DNA of 41,979 bases from JANRKH01 sp033763595 (GTDB taxonomy: Bacteria; Pseudomonadota; Alphaproteobacteria; Rickettsiales; Rickettsiaceae). The DNA lies in the NCBI GenBank assembly GCA_033763595.1, contig JANRKH010000063.1:1-41979 (forward strand). Reading direction: 5' to 3'. Both the position numbers and the translations under genes were made by a program. Of the stretch, positions 41,811 through 41,979 are shown in pieces; the stretch's first letter is position 1, and the number at the start of each line of letters is the position of its first letter. Below the pieces are notes generated by a model. The model did no database searches. It worked only from the letters and a program-made list of their open reading frames with translations, and had not been told where the DNA came from.

Positions 41811-41979
41811 CTATTTCAATATTTTTGCAACAACTCCTGCTCCGACTGTTCTTCCGCCTTCTCTTATGGCAAATCTGAGTCCAGTTTCCATGGCAATTGG
41901 TGCTATTAGTTTTACCGTGAGGTTCGTGTTATCTCCTGGCATGATCATTTCTTTTCCTGCTGGGAGCATTATTTCTCCT
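41811..41979 (-). CDS. tuf: elongation factor Tu, 3' end only
   Basis: Delivers aminoacyl-tRNA to the ribosome. Only the last 55 residues are inside the window: EIMLPAGKEMIMPGDNTNLTVKL, then APIAMETGLRFAIREGGRTV and GAGVVAKILK, the C-terminal EF-Tu domain, ending with TAG at 41811-41813. It is the first gene seen of the tuf-rpsJ-rplC run, on the minus strand; the start lies beyond the right edge. Confidence 0.97.
   Translation of the reverse strand, partial: GEIMLPAGKEMIMPGDNTNLTVKLIAPIAMETGLRFAIREGGRTVGAGVVAKILK

Overview
The window is AT-rich bacterial chromosome with an alphaproteobacterial, Rickettsiales-like gene set. The evidence is a tuf-rpsJ-rplC ribosomal run, a GapR (DUF2312) protein, an lnt/XRE-regulator pair, a grpE/rph divergent pair, an ankyrin-repeat protein, and many short palindromic or MITE-like repeats in unusually long noncoding gaps. 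A flagellin-like gene, a split F1 ATP synthase locus, and LptC/LptA-like genes fit a free-swimming-derived or protist-associated member of the order (Midichloriaceae-like is possible), but the family cannot be fixed from this window.

Layout. 1-4637 is accessory: two unrecognised genes, a large flagellin-like gene on the minus strand, and a small unknown gene. 4638-6325 is a cluster of palindromic repeats interrupted by a complete IS4-type element with inverted repeats and a 9-bp target duplication. 6326-9547 (minus) holds atpH-atpA-atpG, with a 106-bp MITE between atpH and atpA. 9901-12661 (minus) is grpE, a DUF2066-like exported protein and an AI-2E/PerM-type permease; rph and an ABC-2 permease run the other way, followed by tRNA-Ala(UGC). 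An ankyrin gene and fabI follow on the minus strand. 17294-24399 (plus) is largely envelope and housekeeping: lnt, an XRE regulator, LptC- and LptA-like genes, a membrane-anchored unknown, a HemY-like TPR protein, zapE and tmk, ending in a hairpin terminator.

24552-25330 is a dense array of GNRA-looped palindromes with a higher-order repeat. It is followed by an acidic single-pass membrane protein, GapR, a small membrane protein, and an RpiB carrying an insertion of about 210 residues. 29219-33489 mixes repeats with a UPF0434/Trm112-like gene, a small unknown, and atpD-atpC, in which AtpC stops after its beta-sandwich exactly where a repeat begins. 33490-41979 (minus) is rpsA, then tuf (3' end), rpsJ, rplC, rplD, rplW, rplB, rpsS, rplV, rpsC, a 313-to-670-bp class of noncoding interruption (here about 670 bp), then rplP, rpmC, rpsQ. 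The operon ends there instead of continuing into rplN.

The strongest unusual signals are: the RpiB insertion; a set of at least four short repeat families (called R1-R4 here) that share modules, nest inside one another and sit inside or against conserved operons; the truncated epsilon subunit; an Arg in place of the P-loop Lys in the alpha subunit; and an isolated flagellin-like gene. No clear new defence or secretion system was seen.
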